Positions 1 to 8,971 are shown, counted from the stretch's first letter. The stretch: DNA of 64,000 nt from Agrobacterium tumefaciens (GCF_013337285.1 NZ_SUPW01000009.1:62001-126000); one strand, 5' to 3'. Notes: generated by a model from the sequence alone, not told the origin. Numbers and translations are program-made.

Positions 1-283
1 TTTCGAAAGTTCTTGTCTGAAGGGCGATAACCGCTTCGTGCACAGCCTGAAGGATTCGCCCCGTTATCTCCTCGCCGCCCTCCCCGCGGATCGCAAACTC
101 GGTGCGCTTGGCGGTATAATAGGAATGATCGACCGAAAGATTGAGGCTTTCTTCTTCGCGTTCAATGACATGGGAAATCAGGCTAGACGATTCCCGGCCA
201 TCGGCATCGATGGTTCTCAGCTGAACGGCCCGCGATTGCATCAGCTCCCGCAGGACTGGATGCGCATGGAGATCAATTTTCAA
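1..283 (-). CDS. Unidentified protein, 5' part only (runs off window)
   Basis: The reverse strand is open from a TTG codon at 283 to the window edge, giving 94 residues that begin LKIDLHAHPVLRELMQSRAV. An AGGAGG at 297-292 lies 8 bases before the TTG; a GTG at 289 is too close to that site. The segment is rich in charged residues (an IEREEE stretch near residue 40) with no membrane span. I do not recognise the family. It is divergent from the MFS gene at 405, so it could be a linked regulator or enzyme, but nothing seen proves this. The rest of the gene lies left of the window. Confidence 0.55.
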   Translation of the reverse strand, partial: MKIDLHAHPVLRELMQSRAVQLRTIDADGRESSSLISHVIEREEESLNLSVDHSYYTAKRTEFAIRGEGGEEITGRILQAVHEAVIALQTRTFE

Positions 284-404
284 GCGCACCGCCTCCTGTG
301 TTAACGCACATTAAATTTCAGATTTTTATGGCGGTTTCAACATATGAATTTTTCGTGACGGTGACACAAACGTTAAAAAGCAAAATACAAAGGGAACCAC
401 TAAA

Positions 405-1628
405 ATGCTTTCTGCGATAAAACGCCGTCATATTATTATTGGAATGCTGTTCATCTGCTGGGTCGTCGGCTTTCTGGACAAGACCGCAATCAACTACGCA
501 ATCATCCCGATCAGCGAAGAGTTCGGTCTGGCCACCGATCATCAGGGCATGATCATCAGCGCCTTTTTCCTCGCTTATTCAATGACGCAACTGGTTGGCG
601 GTTATCTCGTCGACCGCTTCGGTTCACGCCGGGTACTGAGCTCGGCGGTGGCCGTCTGGTCGCTCGGCACCGTCGCCTCCGGGGTCGTCACCAGCGCGGT
701 CGGACTGGCCGCCGCGCGGGCGATCACGGGTTCCGGGGAAGCCATTTTCCCGGCCGGAGGATCGGTCGCGATCACCGAGAATTTCGAGAAAACCCAGATG
801 GCGCGCGCCAAGTCGGTGCTGCAATCGGGCGCCTCCGTCGGCTTCGCGCTCGGTGCGATCGTCATCACCACGCTGATTTCCTTCTATAGCTGGCGCATCA
901 TGTTCTTCGTTCTGGGTTCCGTCGGCGTCATCCTGTCGATTGCGCTCTTCACCGTCATGAAGCCACGCTCGCAGACGCTGGCCGCCCGGGACGCCGGCCC
1001 CAAGCTTTCCGAAAAGCAGCGCATCGCCGCATTGCTGAAAAACACGCTGACCTGGAAGATCGCCTCGGTCTATTTCTTCACCAATATCGTCTTCTGGGGC
1101 CTGCAATCCTGGCTGCCGTCCTACTGGGTGAAGGTCAAGGGCATGAGCATGGTGGAAATGGGCGCATATTCCATGATCCCGCCGGCGCTCGGTTTCGTCT
1201 CGTTCCTCACCTGCGGCTGGCTGCTTGACCGCTACTTCCACCAGAAAGAAAAGTACCTCATCTGCATCGGCTCGGCCGTGTCGGCGATCTTCATCTACCT
1301 GATGGCGAATGCACCATCCATTCCGCTGGCCTTCGCCTACCTGTCGGTGTCGAACGTGTTCTTGAACGCCATTTCGATCAGTGTCTTCGTCAGCATCATG
1401 AAACACTTTCCGCAGAATTCGATCGGTACGGCCACCGGCCTCATCAATTCGCTGGCCCAGCTCGGCTCATTCGCCTCGCCGATGCTCATCGGCGCCGTTC
1501 TTTCCGCTACCGGCCAGAATTACGGCATCGCCTTTGGGGTCATCGTCGGCTGCGCCGTGATTGTCTGCGCCATCGCCACCACCTTCCCCGCCATTCACGG
1601 CAACAAGACCGTAGAACAGACTGCCTGA
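405..1628 (+). CDS. MFS transporter, anion:cation symporter (ACS/galactonate-type) family
   Basis: A 407-residue inner-membrane carrier with the usual MFS pattern of about 12 hydrophobic helices in two halves split by a polar loop near residues 185-210. The N-terminal FLDKTAINYAI segment and the loop 2-3 motif GGYLVDRFGSRRV are typical of ACS symporters for organic anions. An AAGGGA precedes the ATG. The M20 amidohydrolase starts only 9 bases downstream, so the two are probably co-transcribed and the carrier probably imports the substrate that the hydrolase cleaves, perhaps an amidated or acylated acid. Substrate unknown; family confident. Confidence 0.9.
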   Translation: MLSAIKRRHIIIGMLFICWVVGFLDKTAINYAIIPISEEFGLATDHQGMIISAFFLAYSMTQLVGGYLVDRFGSRRVLSSAVAVWSLGTVASGVVTSAVGLAAARAITGSGEAIFPAGGSVAITENFEKTQMARAKSVLQSGASVGFALGAIVITTLISFYSWRIMFFVLGSVGVILSIALFTVMKPRSQTLAARDAGPKLSEKQRIAALLKNTLTWKIASVYFFTNIVFWGLQSWLPSYWVKVKGMSMVEMGAYSMIPPALGFVSFLTCGWLLDRYFHQKEKYLICIGSAVSAIFIYLMANAPSIPLAFAYLSVSNVFLNAISISVFVSIMKHFPQNSIGTATGLINSLAQLGSFASPMLIGAVLSATGQNYGIAFGVIVGCAVIVCAIATTFPAIHGNKTVEQTA

Positions 1629-1637
1629 AGGACGACC

Positions 1638-3029
1638 ATGACTTATATCGACATCATCGAACGCACCGTCGCCACCCATGCGGATAATCTGAAATCCGTG
1701 GCGGATGCCATCTGGTCTTTCGCCGAAATCCGTTACGAGGAGACGAAGTCGGCAGCCCTTTTGGCGAACGAGTTGGAAAAGGCGGGCTTTGCCGTCACCC
1801 GCAAGGCCGGAAATATCGCAACCGCCTTCGTCGCCAGCTATGGCGAGGGCCACCCCGTTATCGCCATTCTGGGTGAATTCGACGCACTGACCGGCCTCAG
1901 CCAGGAAGGCGGCGTCGCCAGCCACACGCCCGTCATCGAGGGCGGAAACGGTCATGGCTGCGGCCACAACCTTCTCGGCACTGGCGCGCTTGCTGCCATA
2001 TTGGCGCTCAAGGCCTGCAAGGACGAACTGAAGCTTGGCGGCACGATCCGCTATTACGGCTGCCCGGCCGAAGAAGGCGGCGGCGGCAAGGCCTATATGG
2101 CCCGCGAGGGCCTGTTTGCGGATGTCGATGTGGCCTTCACCTGGCACCCATGGGATGAAAACCTCGCTTACAATGCGCGCATGCTGGCCACCAACCAGCT
2201 ATATTTCACCTTCCGCGGCACCAGCGCCCATGCCGGATTTGAACCGCACCTCGGACGGTCTGCGCTGGACGCGGTCGAGCTGACCAATGTCGGTTCGAAT
2301 TATCTGCGGGAACACATCATTCAGGACGGCCGCATCCACTATGCCATCACCGACACGGGTGGACGGGCGCCCAACGTGGTGCAATCGCAGGCGCAGGTGC
2401 TCTACAAGGTCCGGGCGCCGAGGATGGATCAGGTTCGCGACATCACCGAACGGGTGAAGGATGTTGCGCGTGGTGCCGCACTGATGACGGGAACGGAGTT
2501 GCAGATCACCTTCGATGCGGCGTCGGCCGATCTCGTGCCGAATGTGACGCTCGCCCGGATGATGCATCGAGAGTTCGAGAAGATCGGCGTCGCCGCTTTC
2601 TCCAACAGTGAGAAGGATTTTGCGGGGTCAATTCAAAAGACATTTTCGGCGGAGGTGCAGACCCGTGTCGCAAGGCGCGGCAAGGTCCTGTCGGAGGACC
2701 TGAACGATTTCGAGGAAAAGCCAACGTTCCTGCACGGCTCAACCGATGTCGGCGATGTCAGCTGGTTGGTGCCGACCGGACAGGTCTATGTCGCGACCGA
2801 AGCCTACGGCACGCCGCCCCACACCTGGCAGATGGTGGCGCAGGGCACCTCCGGTTATGCCCATAAGGGCATGTTGCAGGCCGGCAAGGTCATGGCCGCC
2901 TCCGCCGTGCAGGCAATGCTCGATCCTGACTTGATCTCCGCGGCAAAAGCCGAGCATCGCGAACAACTGAACGGTGAGAGCTATGTGCCGCTGATACCGG
3001 CGGACGCGACCCCGCAACGGCTGCGGTGA
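1638..3029 (+). CDS. M20 family amidohydrolase, AbgB-like
   Basis: A 463-residue cytoplasmic metallo-amidohydrolase of the M20D type. The metal-binding NGHGCGHN motif is at residues 105-111 and the catalytic/metal Glu pair in CPAEEGGGGKAYM at 145-146. A lid/dimerisation insertion occupies the middle (about 190-310), with a conserved His in GTSAHAG. Size and motifs resemble p-aminobenzoyl-glutamate hydrolase subunit B, but no AbgA-like partner is next to it, so that substrate is not claimed. Being directly behind an MFS carrier suggests uptake followed by hydrolysis of an N-acyl or amide compound. The end is followed by a hairpin terminator. Confidence 0.88.
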   Translation: MTYIDIIERTVATHADNLKSVADAIWSFAEIRYEETKSAALLANELEKAGFAVTRKAGNIATAFVASYGEGHPVIAILGEFDALTGLSQEGGVASHTPVIEGGNGHGCGHNLLGTGALAAILALKACKDELKLGGTIRYYGCPAEEGGGGKAYMAREGLFADVDVAFTWHPWDENLAYNARMLATNQLYFTFRGTSAHAGFEPHLGRSALDAVELTNVGSNYLREHIIQDGRIHYAITDTGGRAPNVVQSQAQVLYKVRAPRMDQVRDITERVKDVARGAALMTGTELQITFDAASADLVPNVTLARMMHREFEKIGVAAFSNSEKDFAGSIQKTFSAEVQTRVARRGKVLSEDLNDFEEKPTFLHGSTDVGDVSWLVPTGQVYVATEAYGTPPHTWQMVAQGTSGYAHKGMLQAGKVMAASAVQAMLDPDLISAAKAEHREQLNGESYVPLIPADATPQRLR

Positions 3030-3035
3030 GTTTCC

Positions 3036-3056
3036 GGGCGGCCTCCCTGGCCGCCC
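3036..3056. terminator. Hairpin between convergent genes
   Basis: GGGCGGCC (3036-3043) and GGCCGCCC (3049-3056) form a perfect 8-bp stem with a 5-base loop just after the M20 stop and before the end of the convergent methyltransferase gene. There is no strong T tract; a bidirectional terminator is inferred. Confidence 0.5.
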
Positions 3057-3119
3057 TTGATCTCCCTCATCGGGAAACCGCCCTCCTTCTGTCCGCATTG
3101 ACCGAGGAATACGGTTGCC

Positions 3120-4028
3120 TCAAGCTAAAAGCGTCGTCCTCAGCCGATGAATATGGGCAGCCCCTATGCCGCAGCAGCCGCCGATGATCGTCGCGCCGGC
3201 CTCGGCCCAGGAGCAGGCGTAACGTGAATAGACATCGTCATTCAGATCCTTGCGCGTGTCGTGCAGGCCTTCATTGGCGGCCGCCTCACCCTGTTCGCCT
3301 TCGAAAGCATTGGCGTAAACGCCGATTTCGAGGCGGACACTCTTCTCCCGGAAAACACGCGCTGCCACCTCCACGGCCCCCTGCATGACCTCGGGCTTGC
3401 TGCAATTGAACAGGATGGCTTCGGCACCCGATGAAGCCGCCCAGGAGGCGGCATTTTCCACAGTCTCGGTTGACCGGAGTTTTGGTTCGTCGCCCCTTAG
3501 CGCTGCCTCGCCATCCTCCAATGTAAACGAAATCCAGAGCGGTTTGCCCGTTGCCGCAACCGCTTCCCGCACGGCATCCGCCTCGGCGATCAGGCTCAGC
3601 GTCTCGCCGAGCCATACATCGACGAACGGCGCAAGGTTTTCGACAAGCACTTTCAGATAGTCCTGCACTCGCGAAGGCTGGAAATTCTGCGGCTCGTAGG
3701 AGCCAAAGATCGGCGGCAGCGAACCGGCGACCAGCACTTTCCGATCCCCAGCCGCATCGGCGGCCTCCCGCGCCAGACGGCCTGCGAGGCGGATCAGTGC
3801 CGGTCCTTCATTCTGGAACCTTTCCTCGCCGATATGGAAGGGTACGAGGGCGTAGCTGTTCGTCGTAATGATCTGCGTGCCGGCGGCGATGAATTCCTTG
3901 TGTACCTCGCGCACGATGTCAGGTGAATTCATCAACGCCAGAGCCGACCATTCCGGCTGCTTCAGCTCAGCCCCCAGCCGCAGCAATTCACGGCTCATAC
4001 CGCCGTCGAGAATTCGTATTGTGCTCAT
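3120..4028 (-). CDS. Homocysteine S-methyltransferase family protein
   Basis: A 302-residue cytosolic enzyme of the Zn-dependent homocysteine methyltransferase (Pfam S-methyl_trans) type, close in length to E. coli MmuM. The N-terminal ILDGGMSREL motif marks the TIM-barrel start. The three expected zinc cysteines are visible: one in ILFNCSKPEV and the pair in IIGGCCGIG near the C terminus. MmuM-type enzymes move a methyl group from S-methylmethionine (or SAM) to homocysteine, forming methionine. It is the last gene of a polar amino-acid ABC operon and follows the second permease by 77 bases, so the transporter may import S-methylmethionine or a related sulfur amino acid. That substrate is inference. 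Confidence 0.88.
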   Translation of the reverse strand: MSTIRILDGGMSRELLRLGAELKQPEWSALALMNSPDIVREVHKEFIAAGTQIITTNSYALVPFHIGEERFQNEGPALIRLAGRLAREAADAAGDRKVLVAGSLPPIFGSYEPQNFQPSRVQDYLKVLVENLAPFVDVWLGETLSLIAEADAVREAVAATGKPLWISFTLEDGEAALRGDEPKLRSTETVENAASWAASSGAEAILFNCSKPEVMQGAVEVAARVFREKSVRLEIGVYANAFEGEQGEAAANEGLHDTRKDLNDDVYSRYACSWAEAGATIIGGCCGIGAAHIHRLRTTLLA

Positions 4029-4105
4029 GAGTTCATCTCCATTCAGGCTGTCGCGCCGTCACCGGCAGCGGGATTTTCAAAACAATGTGTTGGATCTTCC
4101 ATCAG

Positions 4106-4795
4106 CTAGCGGCGAACCGGCACCTGTGCTTCGAGACCTCGAAAAACACGGGCGATCACGGCCGTCAGGGCAAGATAAAAGCAGGTAACAACGAGCAGCG
4201 GTTCGTAGACCAGCAACGTGTCCTGTCGAACCTTGTTGGCCACGGCGTAGAGATCCATCACCGTGACCGTGAAGGCGAGCGGCGTCGCCTTGAGTTGCAT
4301 GATGATTTCTCCCGCAATCGTCGGCAGGGCGATGCGAATGGCGCGTGGCAGCCAGATGCGGCGGGTCAGCTTCCACGGTGAAAGGCCAAAGGCCCGACCG
4401 GCTTCTAGTTCGCCCTTCGGAACGGCAAGCAGCGCGCCGCGCAAGACTTCGGCCTCATAAGCCGCATAATTCAACGTGAAGCTGACGGCGGCGAAAAAAA
4501 AGCCTTCGCGCAAAATCGGCCAGAACAGGCTCTGGCGGATGCCGGGAACCATGGGCAGCAGCGAACCGACGCCGTAATAGAGCAGCCAGAGCTGGATCAG
4601 CAGCGGCGTGCCGCGAAAGAACGTGCAGTAGCCACGAGCCAAAAGCCGGGTCAACCTGCCCCCGCTGACCTGTGCGAAAGCAAGCCCGATGGCGAGGATG
4701 AAGCCGAACACCACGGAGATCACCAGCAGCGCAACGGTCTGCCAGGCGCCCATCAAAAGCAGCGACCAATAGTTCGGTATCCAGTCAAAACTCAT
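4106..4795 (-). CDS. Polar amino-acid ABC transporter permease (HisM-like)
   Basis: A 229-residue inner-membrane permease of the PAAT/HisMQ type with about five hydrophobic helices. The FFRGTPLLIQLWLLYYG segment near residue 60 and the cytoplasmic EAGRAFGLSPW loop, which contacts the ATPase, are diagnostic. A GAGGAAAG lies before the ATG. It starts 12 bases after the preceding permease stop, and the pair should form a heterodimeric channel. It is followed by the homocysteine methyltransferase gene. The specificity is not readable from the permease itself. Confidence 0.92.
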   Translation of the reverse strand: MSFDWIPNYWSLLLMGAWQTVALLVISVVFGFILAIGLAFAQVSGGRLTRLLARGYCTFFRGTPLLIQLWLLYYGVGSLLPMVPGIRQSLFWPILREGFFFAAVSFTLNYAAYEAEVLRGALLAVPKGELEAGRAFGLSPWKLTRRIWLPRAIRIALPTIAGEIIMQLKATPLAFTVTVMDLYAVANKVRQDTLLVYEPLLVVTCFYLALTAVIARVFRGLEAQVPVRR

Positions 4796-4807
4796 GGGGT
4801 GCTTTCC

Positions 4808-5533
4808 TCAGGCAAGGCGCGGCTGTCCGCGCCGCACCCGTCCTTCGATCAATTTGACGACGACGTTGGAAACGAGCGTGATGGCAAGGTACAGAAATGC
4901 CGACGCCAGGAAGAACAGGAAGTAGTGTTTGGTGCTTGCCCCGGCGAGACGGGTGGCGAGCGCCAGTTCCTGATAACCGACCACCGCGACCAGCGCACTG
5001 TCCTTGGTGACCGACATCCATAGATTGGCAAGACCCGGCAGCGCATTGGGCAGAAGTGCCGGCAGCAGAACGCGACGAAACCTCAGGACCGGCCCCATGC
5101 CAAACGCCTTGGCGGCGTCGATCTGCCCGGCGGGGATGGCAAGGATCGCGCCGCGCAGCACCTCCGTCATGTAGGCGCCCTGAACGAACCCCAACACCGC
5201 GACGGCGGCGATGAAGCCGTTGACCTCGACAGGCGGCAGGTTGAGAGCCGCCAGCAGCCGATTGAGACCATCGGTGCCCGCATAATAGAGCCCGACAATC
5301 AGGATCAATTCCGGAACGGAGCGGATCACCGTCGTATAGAGATTAAGCGGGAGCCGGAGCAGAGGATGACCCGAAAGCTTTCCAAGCGCCCCGGCCGTGC
5401 CGAGCAACAGCCCGATCGCGAAGGCGCAGGCCGAGATGGCGACCGTGGCGACCGCACCTGCCAAAAGCACGCCGCCCCATCCCGGAGGATAGGGAGACAG
5501 CAGGTCCAGAATGCCTTGTTGCGCGTTCGCCAT
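4808..5533 (-). CDS. Polar amino-acid ABC transporter permease (HisQ-like)
   Basis: A 241-residue inner-membrane permease and partner of the following one. It has an N-terminal hydrophobic helix after a short periplasmic leader, the motif VIRSVPELILIVGLYYAG and the ATPase-coupling loop DAAKAFGMGPVLRFRR. It begins 11 bases after the binding-protein stop, so expression is tightly linked. Length and motifs are normal for the family. It belongs to the same leftward operon as the ATPase, the binding protein and the methyltransferase. Confidence 0.92.
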   Translation of the reverse strand: MANAQQGILDLLSPYPPGWGGVLLAGAVATVAISACAFAIGLLLGTAGALGKLSGHPLLRLPLNLYTTVIRSVPELILIVGLYYAGTDGLNRLLAALNLPPVEVNGFIAAVAVLGFVQGAYMTEVLRGAILAIPAGQIDAAKAFGMGPVLRFRRVLLPALLPNALPGLANLWMSVTKDSALVAVVGYQELALATRLAGASTKHYFLFFLASAFLYLAITLVSNVVVKLIEGRVRRGQPRLA

Positions 5534-5544
5534 CTGATGATTGC

Positions 5545-6318
5545 TTATTTCGCGCCGTAGATGTCGAAATCGAAGTATTTCTTCGTGATCGCGTCATACT
5601 GGCCGTTGGTGTGAACCGCTGCTATTGCCTTGTTCAGCTTGGCTTTCAGTTCGGTGTCGTCCTTGCGCAGGCCGCCCGAAACGCCGGCTCCGAGTATCTC
5701 CCTGTCATCGGCGACGTCGCCCATTTTCACGCAGCAATCCTTACCGCCATCGCTTTTCAAAAAGGCGTCGAGTGCCAGTGAATCACCGAAGACATAGTCG
5801 ATGCGGCCGGCAGCGAGATCCTGAAATGCCTCATCGAGCGTCTGGTAGGTCTTTTCGTCAGCGACACCGGCAAAATACTTCTTGTAATATTCGGACTGAA
5901 TGGTCGAGACCTGAATGCCGATGGTCTTGCCTTTCACATCTTCAGCCGCGGCGCCCGGCTTCTGGTCTTTGGGGCCGATCAGCGTGCTCGGCGTGTTGTA
6001 ATATTTGTCGGTGAAGTCGATCACCTTCGAGCGCTCCGCCGTGTTCGACATGGACGACCAGATCACATCGAACTTCTTGCTCTGCAGCGCCGGAATGAGG
6101 CCGTCCCAGGAAATATCGACGATGGAGCATTTTTCCTTCATCTCCTCGCAGACCGCGTTCATCAGGTCGATTTCCCATCCGTGCCATGTGCCCGAGGCAT
6201 CCTTGGCGAAGAAGGGCGGATAGGATTCATTCATGATACCGAAGCGGACTTCGGCCTGTGCCGTGACGGCCGACAGTGCAAATGCCGCACCGGCGAAAAA
6301 CATGGGAAGCAGTTTCAT
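5545..6318 (-). CDS. Amino-acid ABC transporter periplasmic binding protein (SBP_bac_3)
   Basis: A 257-residue protein beginning MKLLPMFFAGAAFALSAVTA, an ordinary Sec signal peptide ending at AQA before EVRFGIMNESYPPF. The ATG at 6318 follows AGGAGA by 10 bases; an upstream in-frame ATG at 6396 lacks both a site and a signal. The body has the family-3 pattern, including WHGWEIDLMNAVCEEM (ligand pocket) and SKVIDFTDKYYNTP. Four cysteines (in VCEEMKEKC and KDCCVK) may form disulfides. It should bind a polar amino acid or an amino-acid derivative for the two permeases downstream. Confidence 0.93.
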   Translation of the reverse strand: MKLLPMFFAGAAFALSAVTAQAEVRFGIMNESYPPFFAKDASGTWHGWEIDLMNAVCEEMKEKCSIVDISWDGLIPALQSKKFDVIWSSMSNTAERSKVIDFTDKYYNTPSTLIGPKDQKPGAAAEDVKGKTIGIQVSTIQSEYYKKYFAGVADEKTYQTLDEAFQDLAAGRIDYVFGDSLALDAFLKSDGGKDCCVKMGDVADDREILGAGVSGGLRKDDTELKAKLNKAIAAVHTNGQYDAITKKYFDFDIYGAK

Positions 6319-6362
6319 TCGCAAGGATCTCCTGAGGGGGTGTTGTCGATGATGTTGGGGCG

Positions 6363-7142
6363 TCAGTGGGCGATCAGGCCGGTGAATTCCCGGCATCGGG
6401 CGCTGACGGGTGCCCCGAATATCTGCTCCGGCGGACCTTCCTCTTCGATCTGTCCATGATGCAGGAAGAGAACGCGGTTGGAGACATCGCGGGCAAAGCG
6501 CATTTCGTGGGTGACGATCAGCATGGTTCTGCCCTCTTCCGCGAGATCGCGGATGACTTTGAGAACCTCGCCGACCAGTTCCGGATCAAGCGCCGATGTC
6601 GGCTCATCGAACAGCATGACATCAGGATCGACGCAGAGCGCTCTGGCGATCGCCGCGCGCTGCTGCTGCCCGCCGGAAAGGAAGGCCGGATAGGTGTCGC
6701 GCTTTTCGAACAGCCCGACCTTGTGAAGCAGGGCCTCGGCTTTTTCGACCGCCTCCCGCCGCGGCATGCCCATGACATGCACCGGCGCCTCGATGACGTT
6801 TTCCAGCACGGTGCGATGCGCCCATAGATTGAAGCTCTGAAAGACCATGCCGAGCCCGGTCCGCAGCCGTTCAACCTGCCGCCAGCTGCGCGGCTGCAAC
6901 CGCCCGTCGCGCCCGGCTTTCAGCGCTATCTCCTCACCGTTCACGGCAATACGACCGCGATCGGGCGTTTCCAGAAAATTGATGCATCTGAGGAAGGTGC
7001 TTTTGCCGGAACCGGAGGAACCAATGATGGAGATCACATCAGACTTATGGGCCTGCGTCGAAATCCCTTTGAGAACCTGATGCGAGCCGAAGCTTTTATG
7101 GAGATCTTCGACACGAAGAGCAGGAAAGGGTTGGTCTGGCAT
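6363..7142 (-). CDS. Amino-acid ABC transporter ATPase (HisP-like)
   Basis: A 259-residue ATPase with Walker [10 protein letters not shown] near residue 42, an [12 protein letters not shown]-loop, signature [15 protein letters not shown], Walker [15 protein letters not shown] and the switch VTHEM. These are characteristic of PAAT (HisP/GlnQ) ATPases. It is the first gene of the leftward operon ATPase, binding protein, permease, permease, methyltransferase, and its upstream region is shared with the divergent Lrp-type gene. ATPase-first order is common in this class. Confidence 0.93.
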   Translation of the reverse strand: MPDQPFPALRVEDLHKSFGSHQVLKGISTQAHKSDVISIIGSSGSGKSTFLRCINFLETPDRGRIAVNGEEIALKAGRDGRLQPRSWRQVERLRTGLGMVFQSFNLWAHRTVLENVIEAPVHVMGMPRREAVEKAEALLHKVGLFEKRDTYPAFLSGGQQQRAAIARALCVDPDVMLFDEPTSALDPELVGEVLKVIRDLAEEGRTMLIVTHEMRFARDVSNRVLFLHHGQIEEEGPPEQIFGAPVSARCREFTGLIAH

Positions 7143-7218
7143 GCATGGTTCCGACTAAAATGAATTTGCGGAGGATAATGACAAAAGGACGCGGTTTTTT
7201 CGCGCAATTTCCATCTAA

Positions 7219-7237
7219 TTTGCATTTTTCATGCAAA
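7219..7237. promoter_or_regulatory. AT-rich palindrome in the divergent ABC/Lrp promoter region
   Basis: TTTGCAT (7219-7225) and ATGCAAA (7231-7237) form a perfect 7-base inverted repeat around a TTTTC spacer. The surroundings are AT-rich, as expected of Lrp/AsnC operators, and it lies between the ABC operon start (7142) and the regulator start (7310). Binding by that regulator is an inference. Confidence 0.45.
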
Positions 7238-7309
7238 ATAATCTTTCCTTTGCGGTATATAAGGCGAAATACATGAGTTGCCGCTGCGAAAACCCGACTG
7301 GATTGCATA

Positions 7310-7774
7310 ATGGAACAACTGGATCGTTTTGACCGTGACATTCTCGATATCGTTCAGCGCGACTGCCAGATGAAGGCTGAGACCATCGCCGAACGCGTGG
7401 GTTTGTCGGCCTCAGCCGTGCAGAGACGATTGAAACGCCTGCGCGAGGACGGGATTATCAAAGCGGAAGTTGCGGTCGTCGATCGGAAGGCGACGGCAAC
7501 ATCGATGGTGTTCATCGTCGGCATGGAGATCGAGCGGGACAATTATGACGCGCTGGCGAAGTTTCGCGTCTGGGTGGAGAAGCAGGATCACATCCAGCAG
7601 GTCTATTACGTTACCGGCGCGGTCGATCTGATTGCGATCGTTACCGCCCGCGACGTCGAGCATTATGACGATATTGCCGCGCTGATCATGGCCGAAAACC
7701 CGCAGATCCGCCGAATGCACACAAATGTGGTGCTTCGGGACGTCAAGCTCGGCCTGTTCGTGCCTCCGGAATAA
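7310..7774 (+). CDS. Lrp/AsnC family transcriptional regulator
   Basis: A 154-residue regulator with an N-terminal helix-turn-helix (RFDRDILDIVQRD through VGLSASAVQRRLKRL, residues 6-47) and a C-terminal RAM/ligand-binding domain containing YYVTGAVDLIAIVTARD. Length is typical of Lrp proteins. It is divergent from the amino-acid ABC operon and its methyltransferase, so it most likely senses the imported amino acid or methionine and controls that operon and itself through the palindrome at 7219-7237. The ribosome-binding site is weak. Confidence 0.92.
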   Translation: MEQLDRFDRDILDIVQRDCQMKAETIAERVGLSASAVQRRLKRLREDGIIKAEVAVVDRKATATSMVFIVGMEIERDNYDALAKFRVWVEKQDHIQQVYYVTGAVDLIAIVTARDVEHYDDIAALIMAENPQIRRMHTNVVLRDVKLGLFVPPE

Positions 7775-7819
7775 TGACGGAAATGCCCCTGCGGTCAGCT
7801 ATCTGCCGAAATTCCTCTC

Positions 7820-8077
7820 TCAACTCTGCGGCTTGCGCAACAAAGCCTGCGCGGTGGATTTCCGCTCAATCAGGCGCGACACGATCCTTATGCTACGCGG
7901 CGGCTGATCCTGGTTTCGCGGCCGGTCAATCCGCTCACTAAGCAAGGCAAGGGCGGCGGCTCCAGCTTCGCGACCAAACACCCGTACCGTCGTTAGCCGT
8001 GGTGAAATCTGGGTGGCCGCAGAATAATCGCCAAATCCAACGACCGATACGTCATCCGGGATCCGATATGCTCCTTT
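7820..8077 (-). pseudogene. 3' remnant of a LacI-family repressor gene
   Basis: Reverse-strand translation from 8077 to the TGA at 7820 gives 85 uninterrupted codons: KGAYRIPDDVSVVGFGDYSA, later ISPRLTTVRVFGREAGAAA and a tail ending RKPQS. RIPDDVSVVGFGD and the TTVR segment are the hallmark C-terminal effector-domain strands of LacI/GalR repressors. No DNA-binding domain, start codon or ribosome-binding site precedes it. Instead the LysR gene's TGA (8080-8078) sits immediately upstream in the same frame. This looks like the tail of a repressor cut by insertion of the LysR/isochorismatase segment. The 304-base stretch between the Lrp and LysR genes holds nothing else recognised. Confidence 0.8.
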
Positions 8078-8971
8078 TCAACTATCCACGCCCCAGAGTT
8101 CCGGGTTCCGTTTGAAATATTCAGTCAGCATTTCAGTGAGCACCCGCACTTTGCGGGTGGGATGCTGGCTGGGCGGGCGTACGACATAGGTGGCGCCCGG
8201 AGGGACGGGATAGCGCGTCATGATCGGAACCAATGCGCCGGAGGTCACATAGGCGTGGGTGATGCAGTCGGGCAGCCAGCCGATGCCAAGACCTGCCGCT
8301 GCCGCCGCGGCAAGCGCTGTGGCGCTGTCGGCCTTGAACCTGCCCTGCGGCTGAACCGTGACGATTTTATCGCCATCCAAAAACTGCCAGACTTCCGTTC
8401 CCTGCATCAGCGCCTGATGGTTACCGAGCTGCTCTACCGTTTCAGGGGAACCGTGCGCCTTGATGTAAGCCGGGCTGGCGACAAGCTTTCCATGGATCGG
8501 CCCGACGCGCTTCGCGATCAGGTTTGAATCCTGAAGGTAGGCACTCCGGATCGCACAATCGAAACCCTCTGCAATGAGATCGACCAAGCGATCACTATAG
8601 GAGGTATGAATGTGAAGCTGCGGGTGCAGATGCGCCATTTCCGCGAGCACGGGGGCGAAGTGGGTCGGGCCGAAAGTAAGCGGCATAGCGACCCTCAAGC
8701 GGCCGCGCAGCTCGCCGGTGGGAAGGATCGTTTCCCTGGCGGCATCGATCTCGGCGGTGGCTCTTGCCGCGTGTTCCCTGAACGCGATCCCCGCTTCCGT
8801 GAGCGCCGCGCCGCGGGTCGTTCGCGCCAGCAGCTGCACGCCAAGTTCGGCCTCCACCCGCAACAACCGCCGGCTGACGATTGATTTGGAGACGCCGAGC
8901 CGGCGTGCGGCGGCCGAAACACCACCGGCATCAGCGACTGCGACGAATGTCTGGAGATCTTCGATGTCCAT
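8078..8971 (-). CDS. LysR family transcriptional regulator
   Basis: A 297-residue LysR-type regulator with an N-terminal winged HTH (MDIEDLQTFVAVADAGGVSA; then RRLGVSKSIVSRRLLRVEAE) and a periplasmic-binding-like effector domain containing GRLRVAMPLTFGPTHFAP and SYSDRLVDLIAEGFDCAIR. That pattern is the CrgA-like subgroup. It is divergent from the isochorismatase-family gene starting at 9125, and the 153-base gap should carry their shared operator. Its stop codon directly abuts, in frame, the LacI remnant, so the gene appears to have been brought in beside an older regulator. Confidence 0.92.
   Translation of the reverse strand: MDIEDLQTFVAVADAGGVSAAARRLGVSKSIVSRRLLRVEAELGVQLLARTTRGAALTEAGIAFREHAARATAEIDAARETILPTGELRGRLRVAMPLTFGPTHFAPVLAEMAHLHPQLHIHTSYSDRLVDLIAEGFDCAIRSAYLQDSNLIAKRVGPIHGKLVASPAYIKAHGSPETVEQLGNHQALMQGTEVWQFLDGDKIVTVQPQGRFKADSATALAAAAAAGLGIGWLPDCITHAYVTSGALVPIMTRYPVPPGATYVVRPPSQHPTRKVRVLTEMLTEYFKRNPELWGVDS

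Noticed and set aside
624-1406. 260-codon reverse open frame inside the MFS gene
   Set aside because: Extremely Asp/Arg/Gly-rich antisense frame typical of GC-rich coding DNA.
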